A stretch of 64,000 nt of DNA from contig CABIZZ010000001.1 of NCBI GenBank assembly GCA_902363395.1, positions 1,240,001-1,304,000 on the forward strand. The letters run 5' to 3'. A model generated the notes under the pieces. That model saw nothing but the letters and a program-made list of their open reading frames with translations. It did no database searches and had not been told where the DNA came from. The stretch is from Streptococcaceae bacterium. GTDB taxonomy: Bacteria; Bacillota; Bacilli; Lactobacillales; Streptococcaceae. Position numbers and translations under genes: made by a program. This document shows positions 56,389 through 64,000 of this stretch, piece after piece (position 1 is the stretch's first letter; the number at the start of each line of letters is the position of its first letter).

Positions 56389-57305
56389 AGTTCATCTAGC
56401 TCGTCTGCTATCTTATTGATTTTCCGCAAGCGATGATTGACCCCACTTTTGGTTAAGGGAGTTTTCAGGGCATCCGCAATTTGCTGGATGGAATAGTCGG
56501 GATTCTGGATTCGAACATAGGCAACTTCCTGGAGCTCGACCGGAAGACCACCTAATCCAATGGTATCCATGATTTTGACGATATTGTTAATGGTCTTCAT
56601 ACTAGCTGTGACCGTCCGCGCAATATTGGCCATTTCAGCATTATTGGCTCGATTGAGATCATTGCGCGCTTCTCGCATGACCTTGACAGACTCAAATTCT
56701 TCCAAAGCCTGCTTGGCTTCTACCAAGATAAGGAAATCAATAATATCCTCTGCCCGTTGCAAATAGGTAACGACTCCTTTTTTGCGTTCGATGGTCTTGG
56801 CATCTAACAAAAAGTGTTGCATGAGGTTGGCCAAGTCCTGGGCATGGTCAGAATAAACAGAGCTAATTTCTAATTGATAGCGACCAGACTCTGGATCCTT
56901 GATGGTCCCACTTGCTAGGAAAGCGCCTCTCAGATAAGCTCGACTCGCTTCATCTTCTTCTAAAATTCTTGGGTCAATCCCCGTCTCAATACCAAAGAAA
57001 GAATCTGCTAAGTGCAGGTCTGCAAGAATCTCTTCGACCTTTTCATCAATAGAAACGGTATAAACGCGATTCTTTTTCAAATTAGTTTTTTGGTGGTGAC
57101 GAATGTCCGATTTGACCTGATAAAATTCTACAATCAATTCGTAGATATGGCGGGCAATCTTAGCATTCTCCGTGGTCAAGGACAAGCTTAAGCCCCCCAT
57201 ACTCAGACCCAAACTACCTGACATCTTAATCAGAGCAGACAACTCACTTTTTTCGAAGCGATGTAGGGTCAAAAGCTCCTCTTTTACTTTAATGGTAAAA
57301 CTCAT
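56385..57305 (-). CDS. whiA: DNA-binding protein WhiA
   Basis: A 306-residue protein with an N-terminal LAGLIDADG-like domain ([20 protein letters not shown], about 124-143) and a C-terminal helix-turn-helix ([20 protein letters not shown]). WhiA is a conserved Gram-positive regulator linked to cell division and chromosome segregation. Its ATG overlaps the yvcK stop (ATGA), so it is the last gene of rapZ-yvcK-whiA. Confidence 0.95.
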   Translation of the reverse strand: MSFTIKVKEELLTLHRFEKSELSALIKMSGSLGLSMGGLSLSLTTENAKIARHIYELIVEFYQVKSDIRHHQKTNLKKNRVYTVSIDEKVEEILADLHLADSFFGIETGIDPRILEEDEASRAYLRGAFLASGTIKDPESGRYQLEISSVYSDHAQDLANLMQHFLLDAKTIERKKGVVTYLQRAEDIIDFLILVEAKQALEEFESVKVMREARNDLNRANNAEMANIARTVTASMKTINNIVKIMDTIGLGGLPVELQEVAYVRIQNPDYSIQQIADALKTPLTKSGVNHRLRKINKIADELDEL

Positions 57306-58279
57306 TTAATCACCTGTACAATTTGCATCAGTTCATCTACCACAGCTCCTCCATCATGGAAGGCGCCACCGTTTTCCAAGCGAAGGAAATTGCTTGAAAT
57401 AACTCGGGGAACCTGCGATTTTAGACCTGCAAAATCGTGTTCTACCTGAACCAGGTATTCATCAAAGCGATTCGTGTCCATATATTCTTGAGGGACTTTT
57501 TCAATATTGACCAAAACAGTATCAATAAACGGCTTCTTCAAGTGTTTATGAAGGACGGAAACATGGTCACTATCGGTAAAGTGTTCTGTCTCCCCACGTT
57601 GGGTCATGATATTGCAGACATAAGCGACCTCTGCTTTTGTCTCAAGCAAGGCCTGACCAATTTCTTCGATCACTAGATTGGGAAGGATCGATGTAAAGAG
57701 GGAACCAGGTCCTAAAATCACCAGATCACTTTCTAAAATCGCATCTACTACTTTTCGACTTGCTTTCGGCGTCTCATCGTTATAGGTATTGGTAACATAA
57801 ACATAATCAATCATGCCCTCATGATTGGCGATTTCACTCTCGCCAGCGACTTCTGTCCCATCCGTAAAGACAGCATGAAGGGTTAATGGTGTATCACTAG
57901 AAGGATAGATTTTTCCTGTCGTATGGAAAAACTTGGTCAGTAATTGCATGGCATTATAAGTTGATCCCTGCATTTCAGAAATCCCTGCAATAATCAAATT
58001 CCCTAGAGGGTGGCCAGCTAGTGGTCCATCGTCTTCCGCAAAACGATATTGAAAGACTTTTTCATAAAAGCGAGGCATGTCTGACATCGCTACTAGCACA
58101 TTTCGCAAGTCGCCCGGTGGTGTCAATTGATGAATATTTTTTCGAAGTTCACCAGAACTACCACCATCATCCGCTACTGTTACGATGGCTGTAATTTCAA
58201 CATCTTTTTTTCGAAGGCTGTCCAAAATGACGGAAATCCCTGTACCGCCTCCGATGACGGTCATCTTTGGTTTTCTCAT
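57302..58279 (-). CDS. yvcK: YvcK/CofD-like gluconeogenesis factor
   Basis: A 325-residue protein with the N-terminal nucleotide loop [16 protein letters not shown] (about 8-23), ADDGGSSG (about 42-49) and PPGDLRN. The family binds UDP-GlcNAc-type sugars and is needed for normal cell shape on non-glycolytic carbon sources. The start [10 protein letters not shown] at 58279 is in ATGA overlap with the rapZ stop, whereas the frame 20 codons earlier is inside rapZ and has no family match. Confidence 0.94.
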   Translation of the reverse strand: MRKPKMTVIGGGTGISVILDSLRKKDVEITAIVTVADDGGSSGELRKNIHQLTPPGDLRNVLVAMSDMPRFYEKVFQYRFAEDDGPLAGHPLGNLIIAGISEMQGSTYNAMQLLTKFFHTTGKIYPSSDTPLTLHAVFTDGTEVAGESEIANHEGMIDYVYVTNTYNDETPKASRKVVDAILESDLVILGPGSLFTSILPNLVIEEIGQALLETKAEVAYVCNIMTQRGETEHFTDSDHVSVLHKHLKKPFIDTVLVNIEKVPQEYMDTNRFDEYLVQVEHDFAGLKSQVPRVISSNFLRLENGGAFHDGGAVVDELMQIVQVIK

Positions 58280-59172
58280 GAGCGATTCACCGTTTCTTTC
58301 CGTCGGTCTTTGTCGCGATGACTCATATTCACCGTCCAATCTTTCGCTAGATCCCGTCCAAGACGAGCTGCAAAGGCTACTGAACGGTGTTGACCACCTG
58401 TACAGCCCACTGCAATCGTCAAAACAGATTTCCCTTCCCGTTTGTATGCTGGCAAGATAGGAGCAATCAAATCATAGAGATGGCGATAAAACTCCTCTGA
58501 TTCTTGATGGTCCATGACATAGTTATAGACATCATCATCCAAGCCCGTTTGATTTCGTAGCTCTGGTTGGTAATAAGGATTCGGTAAGAAACGAACATCA
58601 AAGACCAAGTCCGCATCTAAAGGCAAACCATACTTAAAGCCAAAGGACATGACTTCAATCCGAAACTCAGGCTGACTATCTTGTCTAGAGAACTGTTCAG
58701 CAATCACTTTACGAAGATTACGAGGAGTTAATTCCGTCGTATCAATGACATTTTGGCTCATGTTTTTGAGCGGAGCCAAAAGTTCCCGTTCCAACGTAAT
58801 CCCATCCAAGACACGCCCATCAGCTGCGAGTGGGTGACTCCGACGAGTCTCTTTGTAGCGCGCGACCAATTCACTATCGGTCGCATCCAAAAAGAGAATT
58901 TTAAAATCAATCCCTTCGTGGTTCTCTAATTCATCCAAAATGGAGCGAATTTCTGAGAAGAAAGACCGGCTCCGCATATCCACAACGAGAGCCAACTTAT
59001 TATTATCCATCGACAGTTGAATCAGCTCAATAAATTTCGGTAAGAGAGCTGGTGGCATATTGTCGATGGTGAAATAGCCCATATCTTCAAAAGATTGAAT
59101 GGCTACGGTCTTTCCTGCACCGCTCATTCCTGTCACAATGACCAGTTGAATTGTTTTTTCTGTATCTGTCAT
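58276..59172 (-). CDS. rapZ: RNase adapter protein RapZ (YvcJ)
   Basis: A 298-residue ATP/GTP-binding protein with Walker [10 protein letters not shown] (14-22), the NMPPALL segment and the C-terminal [13 protein letters not shown] (about 255-267). In enterobacteria RapZ directs glmZ decay; in Firmicutes YvcJ is linked to competence, and its RNA partner is unknown. The start at 59172 is chosen because AAAGGTGATTAGG directly precedes it; a GTG three codons up is inside that site. Confidence 0.94.
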   Translation of the reverse strand: MTDTEKTIQLVIVTGMSGAGKTVAIQSFEDMGYFTIDNMPPALLPKFIELIQLSMDNNKLALVVDMRSRSFFSEIRSILDELENHEGIDFKILFLDATDSELVARYKETRRSHPLAADGRVLDGITLERELLAPLKNMSQNVIDTTELTPRNLRKVIAEQFSRQDSQPEFRIEVMSFGFKYGLPLDADLVFDVRFLPNPYYQPELRNQTGLDDDVYNYVMDHQESEEFYRHLYDLIAPILPAYKREGKSVLTIAVGCTGGQHRSVAFAARLGRDLAKDWTVNMSHRDKDRRKETVNRS

Positions 59173-59283
59173 CCTAATCACCTTTTCCTTACAAAAAAGG
59201 AGGAGACCATCATCTTTCCAGTTGGTCAGTCGATGGCTCTCACTCCAGCATTCTTATTTCCCGAATGCATTCCTCTATTCAGA

Positions 59284-59661
59284 CTATACTTCTGCAATGA
59301 CTTCAATTTCAACTTTGACGTCGCGTGGCAAGCGAGCCACTTCTACTGCAGAACGTGCTGGAAATTCACTTGAAAATGCTGTTTTGTAGACCTCGTTAAA
59401 AGGTACAAAATCATTCATATCACTTAAGAAACAGGTTGTTTTAACCACGTGATCAAAGTCCGTTCCAGCTTCCTCAAGGATAGCAGCAATATTCTTCAAT
59501 ACTTGCTCCGTTTGTTCTTGGATGGTTTCTCCAACAATTTCACCTGTTTCTGGCGAAAGCGGAACTTGCCCACTTGCAAATAAGAGATTGCCCACAATTT
59601 TTCCTTGAACATAAGGTCCAATTGCTGCTGGTGCTTTGTCTGTGTGAATTGTTTTTGCCAT
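59284..59661 (-). CDS. ridA: RidA-family 2-iminobutanoate/2-iminopropanoate deaminase
   Basis: A 125-residue trimeric enzyme that hydrolyses reactive enamines/imines. AIGPYVQGKIVGNLLFASGQ (about 13-32) and the C-terminal SAVEVARLPRDVKVEIE, holding the conserved substrate-binding Arg, are clear. The start MAKTIHTDKA at 59661 follows GGAGAAG. Confidence 0.95.
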   Translation of the reverse strand: MAKTIHTDKAPAAIGPYVQGKIVGNLLFASGQVPLSPETGEIVGETIQEQTEQVLKNIAAILEEAGTDFDHVVKTTCFLSDMNDFVPFNEVYKTAFSSEFPARSAVEVARLPRDVKVEIEVIAEV

Positions 59662-59677
59662 TTTCTTCTCCTGATTC

Positions 59678-59839
59678 CTAATTTTCACTGGATGTTGCTA
59701 ATTTTTCCCGTTCTAACCGTAACTTACGATTGGGATTCAGCTTATTAAAGAGTTCTTCCAATTTTTCTGCATTCCAAACGTCTGCAGCAGAGACAAAATT
59801 TCCGTCTTTATCACGAAAGGATATAGGTTTATCTCCCAT
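59678..59839 (-). CDS. Small conserved protein of 53 residues
   Basis: Starts MGDKPISFRDKDGNFVSAAD and continues to ERLKLATSSEN-type end (exact end KLATSSEN). A strong AGAGGAG site precedes the ATG and the frame fits neatly between obg (23 bases upstream) and ridA (16 bases downstream). It is soluble and charged, with a predicted helix over VWNAEKLEELFNKLNPN. I recall such short proteins near obg in streptococci, but no function is known. Confidence 0.8.
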   Translation of the reverse strand: MGDKPISFRDKDGNFVSAADVWNAEKLEELFNKLNPNRKLRLEREKLATSSEN

Positions 59840-59862
59840 CTTCTTCTCCTCTTTACATCTAA

Positions 59863-61176
59863 CTAGTCAACAAATTCAAATTCAAATTTACCGATCCGTA
59901 CGATATCTCCGTCTTTGGCTCCACGCGCGCGGAGAGCTTCATCGACACCCATTCCACGCAATTGACGAGCAAATTTCATGACAGACTCGTCGCGATCAAA
60001 ATTGGTCATATTGAAGAGCTTCTCTAGCTTATCACCAGACAAGATCCAAGAAGCATCATCATCGCGATTGATCTCGAAGGCTGGTTGGTCCTCATCAAAG
60101 CCATAGTAGACTTCTTCTTGTGCCATATCTTCTTCCGTATAGAGCAAGAATTCTGGTGTTTTGTCTAACAAGTCTGCTGTTGCTTCTAACAAGTTGTCCA
60201 AACCTTGATGCGCCAAACTAGAGATTGGGAAGATCTGTGGTAATTCATCAAACTCGTCGTAATTGGCGGCCAATTTTTTCTTGAACTCTTTCAAATTTTC
60301 CTGGCTCTCGGGCATATCCATCTTATTCGCCACGATAATCTGCGGACGTTCCATCAAGCGAAGGTTATAAGTTTCAAGCTCTTTGTTGATTTGAACGTAA
60401 TCTTCATAAGGATCGCGTCCTTCACTGCCTGACATATCGATGACATGCAAGATAACACGGGTGCGCTCAATGTGACGGAGGAACTGAGTTCCTAGTCCGA
60501 TCCCTTGACTAGCTCCTTCGATCAATCCAGGAAGATCTGCGACTGCAAAGGATTCACCTGACGGTGTCCGAACCATGCCCAAGTTTGGAACGATGGTTGT
60601 AAAATGATAGGCCCCAATTTTTGGTTTGGCAGAAGTAATGACACTGAGAAGAGTTGATTTCCCTACTGATGGGAAGCCAACCAAACCAACATCTGCCAAG
60701 ACTTTGAGTTCTAATTCGAGTTCGCGTTCCTGACCCGGTTCCCCATTTTCTGAAATCTCAGGTGCTGGATTTTTAGGAGTGGCAAAACGGATATTCCCGC
60801 GTCCTCCACGTCCTCCATGGGCTACAATGTACTCTTGCCCATTTTCAACCAAGTCGGTAATGACCTTACCAGTCTCAGAATCTCGGACAGTCGTTCCTTG
60901 GGGAACTCGTACATAGAGATCTTCTGCTCCCCGTCCGTGCATCCCTTTGGTCATTCCCTTTTCCCCATTTTGGGCTTTGAAATGCCGGTTATAGCGGAAG
61001 TCCATCAGCGTGCGCAAGCCTTCGTCTACAACGAAAATGACATTGCCTCCACGTCCACCATCACCACCCCAAGGGCCGCCATTGGGAACATATTTTTCAC
61101 GTCGAAAGGCCACCATGCCATCGCCGCCATTTCCAGCCTTGACCTTAATCTTGGCTGTATCTAAAAACATACTCAT
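59863..61176 (-). CDS. obgE: Obg GTPase
   Basis: Essential ribosome-associated GTPase of 437 residues. The glycine-rich Obg fold ([17 protein letters not shown], about 15-31; GDGGRGGNV), G1 GFPSVGKST (about 166-174), G3 [10 protein letters not shown]4 NKMDMPE, and the C-terminal OCT domain ([20 protein letters not shown]) are present. The start [10 protein letters not shown] is that of streptococcal Obg, with AAGGA 12 bases before. Confidence 0.97.
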   Translation of the reverse strand: MSMFLDTAKIKVKAGNGGDGMVAFRREKYVPNGGPWGGDGGRGGNVIFVVDEGLRTLMDFRYNRHFKAQNGEKGMTKGMHGRGAEDLYVRVPQGTTVRDSETGKVITDLVENGQEYIVAHGGRGGRGNIRFATPKNPAPEISENGEPGQERELELELKVLADVGLVGFPSVGKSTLLSVITSAKPKIGAYHFTTIVPNLGMVRTPSGESFAVADLPGLIEGASQGIGLGTQFLRHIERTRVILHVIDMSGSEGRDPYEDYVQINKELETYNLRLMERPQIIVANKMDMPESQENLKEFKKKLAANYDEFDELPQIFPISSLAHQGLDNLLEATADLLDKTPEFLLYTEEDMAQEEVYYGFDEDQPAFEINRDDDASWILSGDKLEKLFNMTNFDRDESVMKFARQLRGMGVDEALRARGAKDGDIVRIGKFEFEFVD

Positions 61177-61221
61177 AGTTTATCGTTTTCCTTTTATAAC
61201 CAAGTATCACTTGGTAGTCCC

Positions 61222-61353
61222 TTAGTAGGATAGTGCACCCAAAGCTGCAGCAAAGATTGCTCCAACCGTTACAATCAACATAATTACAATGACCAACATA
61301 GTCAATTTTTCAAAGAAAGTTTTTTTGCGTTTTCCGTTGTCTCCAAAAGCCAC
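61222..61353 (-). CDS. DUF4044-like small membrane protein
   Basis: A 43-residue product starting at GTG (61353) behind GAGGT: MAFGDNGKRKKTFFEKLTML, then a hydrophobic helix VIVIMLIVTVGAIFAAALGA. The positively charged N terminus and single helix give an N-in topology. It matches the short streptococcal DUF4044 family; function unknown. It lies 45 bases upstream of obg and is likely cotranscribed with it. Confidence 0.8.
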   Translation of the reverse strand: MAFGDNGKRKKTFFEKLTMLVIVIMLIVTVGAIFAAALGALSY

Positions 61354-61504
61354 GTTTTTTACCTCAATTACAATAAATTCATTAGCCCTATTTTACCACG
61401 AATAAGGGCATTTTTCAAACATCCACCTCTAGACGTAAGGGTAGCTTTGGAGGAAATAAATTTTTCAACCTCCACACTTGTTCAAATCCCTTTTCATCTA
61501 ACTA

Positions 61505-61535
61505 ACAAAAAAGACTGGAAAATTCCAGCCTTTTA
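61505..61535 (-). terminator. Terminator of the LPXTG protein gene
   Basis: AAAAGACTGGAA and TTCCAGCCTTTT pair (one G-T pair), with A and T runs outside. Confidence 0.85.
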
Positions 61536-61545
61536 ATAACGAGTA

Positions 61546-62805
61546 TTATTTGGTTAGCTTCTTAGAGCGTAACACAGTAAAGCCAACCGCACAGCCCAAG
61601 ATACCGACCAGGAAGATAACAGGCGTCATCTTCTCACCCGTACGAGGAAGGACTTTTTTCTTCCCAGTTTTTGGAATATCATTGCTTTCTATTGTAGTCG
61701 GATCGGAAGGTTTTGAGGTCGTTGATGAACTTGGCGAACTTGGTGTCGTAGATGATTCTGGTGTGGTTGTTGAACTTGAAGTCGGTGGCGTTTGTTTTTT
61801 CTCACCTAATCCTTCTCCAGAACCTGTTTCCAATCTCACTTCTCGTGTTAAGCTACGTGGCTCAGGGAAATTGGTTGCTGTCCATGTCAAGGTATTATGA
61901 ACCAAATCGCCAACTTTTGTACCAGGAGCAACTTTGGTAGAGTATTCAATGTACATTGGCCAATTGTAGTTATCCCCAAAGTCAATAGTAAATCCTGTGA
62001 TCTGACCAGCTTCATTCTTGTCGAAGACAGCTTTTTTACTGAAATTATCTAAAACTGGCAGACTTAAAATATGTGCTTCATTTCTAATGCCACCTTCTAC
62101 TGGACTAAAGCGAACCGCACGGAAACTACCTTCTACCAGTGTCAAACCATCTCCAAATTGATCCTTAATGACCATGCCACGAAGGATATCTTGACGGGCA
62201 TTTAAGATAATCCGCCATTTTACAATCGTTGGATCTGTTTGGTCTTGGTAGCCATATTTCATTTCATAGTCACCAGCTTGGCCATCTGTTTTTTCGTAGT
62301 TTAATGAAAAATCTGTATTACCAAATTTAAAGGTCAGTGGGGATGTTTTGGTAACAACTTCTGGATCAACTTTCACATCAAAACGTAAAGAAACGCGTTT
62401 ATTGAGGGGGTGTGAAGCAAAGTAATCGTTAAATGTAACCGTTACGGTCTTGTTTGCCGAATTGACAACAGCTTTCCCGACTGTCTGACCATTTGTTTGG
62501 CCTTCTTCTACCACATCAAATTCTAGAGCTGTATAGAAGGTTAATTCTTTAGGCAAAGACAAGGTCAGGGTGTCTCCTGCTTGAATGGATTGTGTATCTG
62601 GAAAGGCTACATTGATGGTAGCTGACAATTTTTCATTTGATAAGACTGTAGTTCCATTGGTTACTACTTGGTTGTCCTTGCTTAGGCTTGCTGTTTGCGT
62701 ATAAGACAGGACTTCTGACGCCTGAATCGTTTGCACAAAAGCCTTCGAAAAGAGGACAGTAGCAACAAGGGCTAGAGACCACATCATTCGACCTAAATAT
62801 TTCAT
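61546..62805 (-). CDS. LPXTG-anchored surface adhesin
   Basis: Cell-wall protein of 419 residues. Signal peptide (1 to about 30, ...VQTIQA), then two Ig-like folds resembling the N2/N3 ligand-binding region of collagen- or fibrinogen-binding adhesins (about 32-175 and 176-335, with KDQFGDGLTLV and YNWPMYIEYSTKV), a Ser/Thr/Pro-rich wall-spanning stretch (about 338-375), and a sorting signal LPRTGE with hydrophobic helix and SKKLTK tail. IPKTG lies nine residues before LPRTG. The start at 62805 follows GAGGAGG. Ligand unknown. It follows glmM; a hairpin AACTCTC/GAGAGTT lies between. Confidence 0.88.
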   Translation of the reverse strand: MKYLGRMMWSLALVATVLFSKAFVQTIQASEVLSYTQTASLSKDNQVVTNGTTVLSNEKLSATINVAFPDTQSIQAGDTLTLSLPKELTFYTALEFDVVEEGQTNGQTVGKAVVNSANKTVTVTFNDYFASHPLNKRVSLRFDVKVDPEVVTKTSPLTFKFGNTDFSLNYEKTDGQAGDYEMKYGYQDQTDPTIVKWRIILNARQDILRGMVIKDQFGDGLTLVEGSFRAVRFSPVEGGIRNEAHILSLPVLDNFSKKAVFDKNEAGQITGFTIDFGDNYNWPMYIEYSTKVAPGTKVGDLVHNTLTWTATNFPEPRSLTREVRLETGSGEGLGEKKQTPPTSSSTTTPESSTTPSSPSSSTTSKPSDPTTIESNDIPKTGKKKVLPRTGEKMTPVIFLVGILGCAVGFTVLRSKKLTK

Positions 62806-62811
62806 ATTGAC

Positions 62812-62838
62812 CTCCTCAACTCTCACTTTGGAGAGTTT
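62812..62838 (-). terminator. Hairpin between glmM and the adhesin gene
   Basis: On the minus strand AACTCTCC-AAAGT-GAGAGTT lies just after the glmM stop and ends next to the ribosome-binding site of the adhesin. There is no T run, so it may be an attenuating structure rather than a strong terminator. Confidence 0.4.
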
Positions 62839-62848
62839 ACTTCTTTAT

Positions 62849-64000
62849 TTAGTCTTCAAGACCAATTTCATCTTTGACTACAGCAGCAATTGTATCCACA
62901 TAGTAATCCACTTCTTCATCAGTCGGAGCTTCTGCCATAACACGAAGAAGAGGTTCAGTACCACTTGGACGCACTAAGATACGGCCATTCCCAGCCATTT
63001 CAGCTTCCATTTTTTCAATAATTGCACGAATAGCAGGAACTTCCATCGCCTTATCTTTCATGCTGTTTTCAACACGGATATTGACCAATTTTTGAGGATA
63101 GATGGTGACTTCTGATGCAAGGTCTGATAATGTACGACCAGTTTCTTGCATAATCTTGGTCAATTGAACGGCACTCATCTGACCATCTCCAGTAGTATTG
63201 TAGTCCATGACAATCACGTGACCAGACTGTTCACCACCTAGATTGTAACCAGACTTCCGCATCTCTTCAACTACATAGCGGTCTCCGACAGCAGTCACAA
63301 CCTTGTTAATACCCTTGGCATCCAGGGCTTTATGGAAGCCAAGATTGGACATGACGGTCGTTACGATGGTGTTATCTTTTAAGAGACCCTTCTCAGAAAG
63401 GTAGGTCCCAATAATGTACATGATTTTATCACCATCGACCAGATCGCCATTTTCATCAACTGCAATCAAACGGTCACTATCACCATCAAAAGCCAAACCA
63501 ATAGCCGCACCAGATTCTCTGACAGCCTCTTGCAAAGCCTCAGGATGGGTCGAGCCTACTTGGTCATTGATATTGAGACCATTTGGGCTTTCTCCAATAA
63601 CTGTCAAACGTGCTCCCAAGTCAGCAAAGACTTGACGGGCACTTGTAGATGCTGAACCATTCGCAGCATCCAGAGCCACGTGCATTCCTTCAAGCTGGGT
63701 TCCAGTTGAAACTAAGTATTCTTGATACTTACGAAGTCCTTCTGGATAATCCATCACTGTTCCAAGACCTTCCGCACTAGGACGAGGAAGAGTATCAGAC
63801 TCCGCGTCCAATAAGGCTTCAATCTCTAATTCACGGTCATCATCCAGTTTATAGCCGTCATTCCCAAAGAATTTAATCCCATTGTCTAGAGCTGGATTGT
63901 GGCTGGCAGAAATCATGACCCCAGCACTTGCCCCTTCAGAACGAACCAAATAAGCTACACCTGGTGTCGCGATCACACCGAGTTTGTATACTTTAATCCC
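62849..64000 (-). CDS. glmM: Phosphoglucosamine mutase, 5' end outside window
   Basis: Interconverts glucosamine-6-phosphate and glucosamine-1-phosphate for UDP-GlcNAc and cell-wall synthesis. About 384 of the usual 450 residues are visible. The phosphoserine loop [13 protein letters not shown], metal loop [13 protein letters not shown], the GEQSGH motif and the C-terminal phosphate loop [11 protein letters not shown] are intact. The frame remains open to base 64000 (GIKVYKLG upstream of the GTG at 63976), so the gene starts outside the window. Confidence 0.95.
   Translation of the reverse strand, partial: GIKVYKLGVIATPGVAYLVRSEGASAGVMISASHNPALDNGIKFFGNDGYKLDDDRELEIEALLDAESDTLPRPSAEGLGTVMDYPEGLRKYQEYLVSTGTQLEGMHVALDAANGSASTSARQVFADLGARLTVIGESPNGLNINDQVGSTHPEALQEAVRESGAAIGLAFDGDSDRLIAVDENGDLVDGDKIMYIIGTYLSEKGLLKDNTIVTTVMSNLGFHKALDAKGINKVVTAVGDRYVVEEMRKSGYNLGGEQSGHVIVMDYNTTGDGQMSAVQLTKIMQETGRTLSDLASEVTIYPQKLVNIRVENSMKDKAMEVPAIRAIIEKMEAEMAGNGRILVRPSGTEPLLRVMAEAPTDEEVDYYVDTIAAVVKDEIGLED

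Overview
This 64 kb window is core chromosome of a streptococcus, most likely an oral Mitis/Sanguinis-group species. The evidence is moderate-low GC, near-full-length matches in order and motif to pneumococcal-type genes (ciaRH, pepN, pgdA, mntE, the rapZ-yvcK-whiA operon, dnaG-rpoD) and a tmRNA that encodes the streptococcal tag AKNNTSYALAA. There is no prophage, plasmid gene, rRNA or CRISPR array. Both window edges cut genes: galT at the left and glmM at the right.

Layout: 1-2989, Leloir galactose genes galT and galK opposite their repressor galR; 3019-3960, birA; 4029-8631, a small membrane protein, an IS relic, a DUF3272 protein, dnaX with a fRMsr gene, a YoaK-type membrane protein and udk; 8839-10906, an oxidoreductase coupled to a DEAD-box helicase; 11380-17203, pgdA, a glyoxalase, ciaRH, a Gly/Gln-rich anchored protein and bioY; 17258-24880, pepN and the phosphate-uptake operon pstS-C-A-B-B-phoU; 25010-29701, the spx-UPF0223-IMPase-rsmF and truB-ribF operons; 29702-31140, a small island bounded by a broken second copy of truB; about 31500, an unassigned small RNA; 31729-38294, a Har/RclA-like flavoprotein, a hydrolase, GNAT, DUF2130 and pcrA; 38493-46248, mntE, a signal-peptidase-like protein lacking its catalytic residues, pyk, pfkA and dnaE; 46377-46943, tRNA-Ser and tmRNA; 47020-53068, an ABC exporter, DUF59, rpoD, dnaG, mscL and rpsU; 53212-56347, small genes, a glycerol facilitator and a ferredoxin-NADP reductase; 56385-64000, whiA-yvcK-rapZ, ridA, two very small genes, obg, an LPXTG adhesin and glmM.

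Regulatory links inside the window: BirA is encoded here, and an AGTTACC-N15-GGTTTACT element between the promoter and start of bioY looks like its operator. A CiaR-type direct repeat precedes the Gly/Gln-rich gene next to ciaRH. A perfect 20-bp palindrome between galK and galR is the likely GalR operator.

The most unusual signal is a family of about 137-300 bp structured repeats at 10960, 13534 and 35744. Each is a branched inverted-repeat structure in which several stems are kept while the bases differ. Each lies between two copies, or a copy and a half, of a neighbouring gene's transcription terminator, as if the element inserts into terminator hairpins. I do not recognise it as BOX, RUP or SPRITE. 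Other points of interest are the truB-flanked island with a DUF4176-like remnant, the unassigned sRNA, 49-bp tandem repeats after rpoD, an Arg in the H-loop of one PstB and a double sorting-signal motif in the adhesin.
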